Virus record (IMG/VR): IMGVR_UViG_3300049491_000217
Coordinates: 1-28,901 of that record
DNA from: a virus
Length of the DNA stretch: 28,901 bases
Strand: one strand, 5' to 3'
A program made the translations under genes and the position numbers. This document shows, piece by piece, positions 28,327-28,901 of this stretch (positions are counted from its first letter, which is position 1; each line of letters starts with the position of its first letter). Under the pieces are notes generated by a model. It was not told the DNA's origin, searched no databases, and saw only the letters and a list, made by a program, of their open reading frames with translations.

Positions 28327-28578
28327 TTATATGTACAATATTTTTAACATTTTTATGTTATTTATACTAAATATCTTATAATCTTTAACTATTCTCATAT
28401 TATCTAGTACGTCTACCAAAGGTATACTCTTAGTTACCTTATTAGTACCTAACTCTCTAGCATCTATATATTCTTCATCTAATATCACATACTTATCTAT
28501 TATTAAAAATAAGTTAGCTGTATCTTCTTCGTCTATTTGATAAGGTAAGTATATGATATCATTAATATTAAGTGTCAT
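28327..28578 (-). CDS. Hypothetical protein, 83 aa
   Basis: An acidic, Ile/Leu/Asp-rich small protein (MTLNINDIIYLPYQIDEED, then LFLIIDKYVILDEEYIDARE) with a strand-rich pattern and a Lys/Ile-rich tail. The start lies inside the end of the upstream gene (11-base overlap) and has no clear ribosome site, so it is probably translated by coupling. No family is recognised. Confidence 0.6.
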   Translation of the reverse strand: MTLNINDIIYLPYQIDEEDTANLFLIIDKYVILDEEYIDARELGTNKVTKSIPLVDVLDNMRIVKDYKIFSINNIKMLKILYI

Positions 28579-28801
28579 ATAAGGTACTAACTATGCCCGT
28601 TTTTTTAAGGATTATTAGGTTAGACTTGCTTAAACTGTAAGAACCTACCTTATATTCTGCAGGAAGGTTAGGGTATATTAGTTTTAAGCTAATTCTGTCA
28701 TCTAAATAATTTATAAAGATTACTTGGTATATAGAAGTAGAGTCAGACTTAAATTGAACGTAGTCCATTAATTTTAGTCTATCCTCGTTTTTTACAGCCA
28801 T
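28568..28801 (-). CDS. Hypothetical protein, 77 aa
   Basis: A small strand-rich protein (LMDYVQFKSDSTSIYQVIFI, then ISLKLIYPNLPAEYKVGSYS) resembling a compact beta-barrel. The motif is too general for a family call. It overlaps the upstream partial gene by 23 bases and the downstream gene by 11 bases, as is usual in this block of small genes. The ribosome site is weak (AGAAG). Confidence 0.6.
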   Translation of the reverse strand: MAVKNEDRLKLMDYVQFKSDSTSIYQVIFINYLDDRISLKLIYPNLPAEYKVGSYSLSKSNLIILKKTGIVSTLYDT

Positions 28802-28901
28802 ATAGTACTTCTAATATTAATTGTTTATCTTCTGGGATTATAGCTAATTCTTTAGGACTTACCCATAAATTAATACTATCATTGTATACATGAGTAATAA
28901 G
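28779..28901 (-). CDS. C-terminal end of a gene cut by the window edge
   Basis: An open frame enters from the right edge and ends at TAG (28779-28781). It encodes the last 40 residues of a protein (LITHVYNDSINLWVSPKELA, later ending YGCKKRG). The 3' end overlaps the next start by 23 bases, in keeping with neighbouring overlaps. No family can be assigned from this fragment. Confidence 0.55.
   Translation of the reverse strand, partial: LITHVYNDSINLWVSPKELAIIPEDKQLILEVLYGCKKRG

Overview
This window is part of the late (structural) region of a tailed bacteriophage with a contractile tail (Caudoviricetes, myovirus morphology). The DNA is AT-rich by eye. Every gene I accept lies on the minus strand, so the map reads from right (28901) to left (1). 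The calls that fix this identity are a large terminase with intact ATPase and nuclease residues, a portal, a coiled-coil scaffold, an HK97-like capsid protein, a tail sheath, tail-tube proteins, a tail-assembly chaperone with a -1 frameshift site, a tape measure, and a contractile-injection-system hub protein cut by the window edge. Nothing in the sequence names the host. I saw no tRNA, integrase, transposase or CRISPR array.

Layout in transcription order. (a) 28.9-27.95 kb: small genes of unknown function, with a sigma70-like promoter at 28296-28324. (b) 27.95-27.73 kb: a gene-free stretch that looks like a compact structured RNA with a weak promoter, a pseudoknot and an intrinsic terminator. 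(c) 27.7-25.3 kb: a zinc-ribbon protein, a probable small terminase and the large terminase. (d) 25.3-23.7 kb: six small proteins, several of them disordered and Lys- or Ala-rich. Two share a His-Pro-Gln motif. (e) 23.7-19.0 kb: the head module (portal, small protein, scaffold, major capsid). Its non-coding leaders hold a family of hairpins with the pentaloop UAGAG or AAGAG. (f) 18.9-12.3 kb: a zinc-finger-like protein, a 47-residue membrane protein, then fibre and adhesin genes. These include an 818-residue fibre with eleven Asp-His-x-His repeats and two tandem glycine-rich adhesins. (g) 12.3-10.9 kb: a permuted papain-like (YiiX-type) hydrolase candidate beside an XhlA-like membrane protein. 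(h) 10.9-7.6 kb: a probable head-tail connector and two unrecognised structural proteins. (i) 7.6 kb to the left edge: sheath, three tandem tail-tube paralogues, the frameshifted chaperone, tape measure and hub.

The genes fit one assembly line. The terminase packs DNA through the portal into a scaffolded shell, and connector proteins close the head. A sheathed tube forms on a hub, with length set by the tape measure and its chaperones, and fibres or adhesins bind the host. Many genes overlap by one base (TAATG) or abut, which suggests translational coupling. Internal terminators follow the 64-residue gene, the capsid gene and the sheath gene, the usual way to let highly expressed genes exceed their neighbours.

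The observations most worth a second look are the start-codon-less -1 reading frame between the chaperone and the tape measure, the shared-loop hairpins confined to head-gene leaders, the candidate ~155-nt RNA beside the terminase genes, and the triple tail-tube array.
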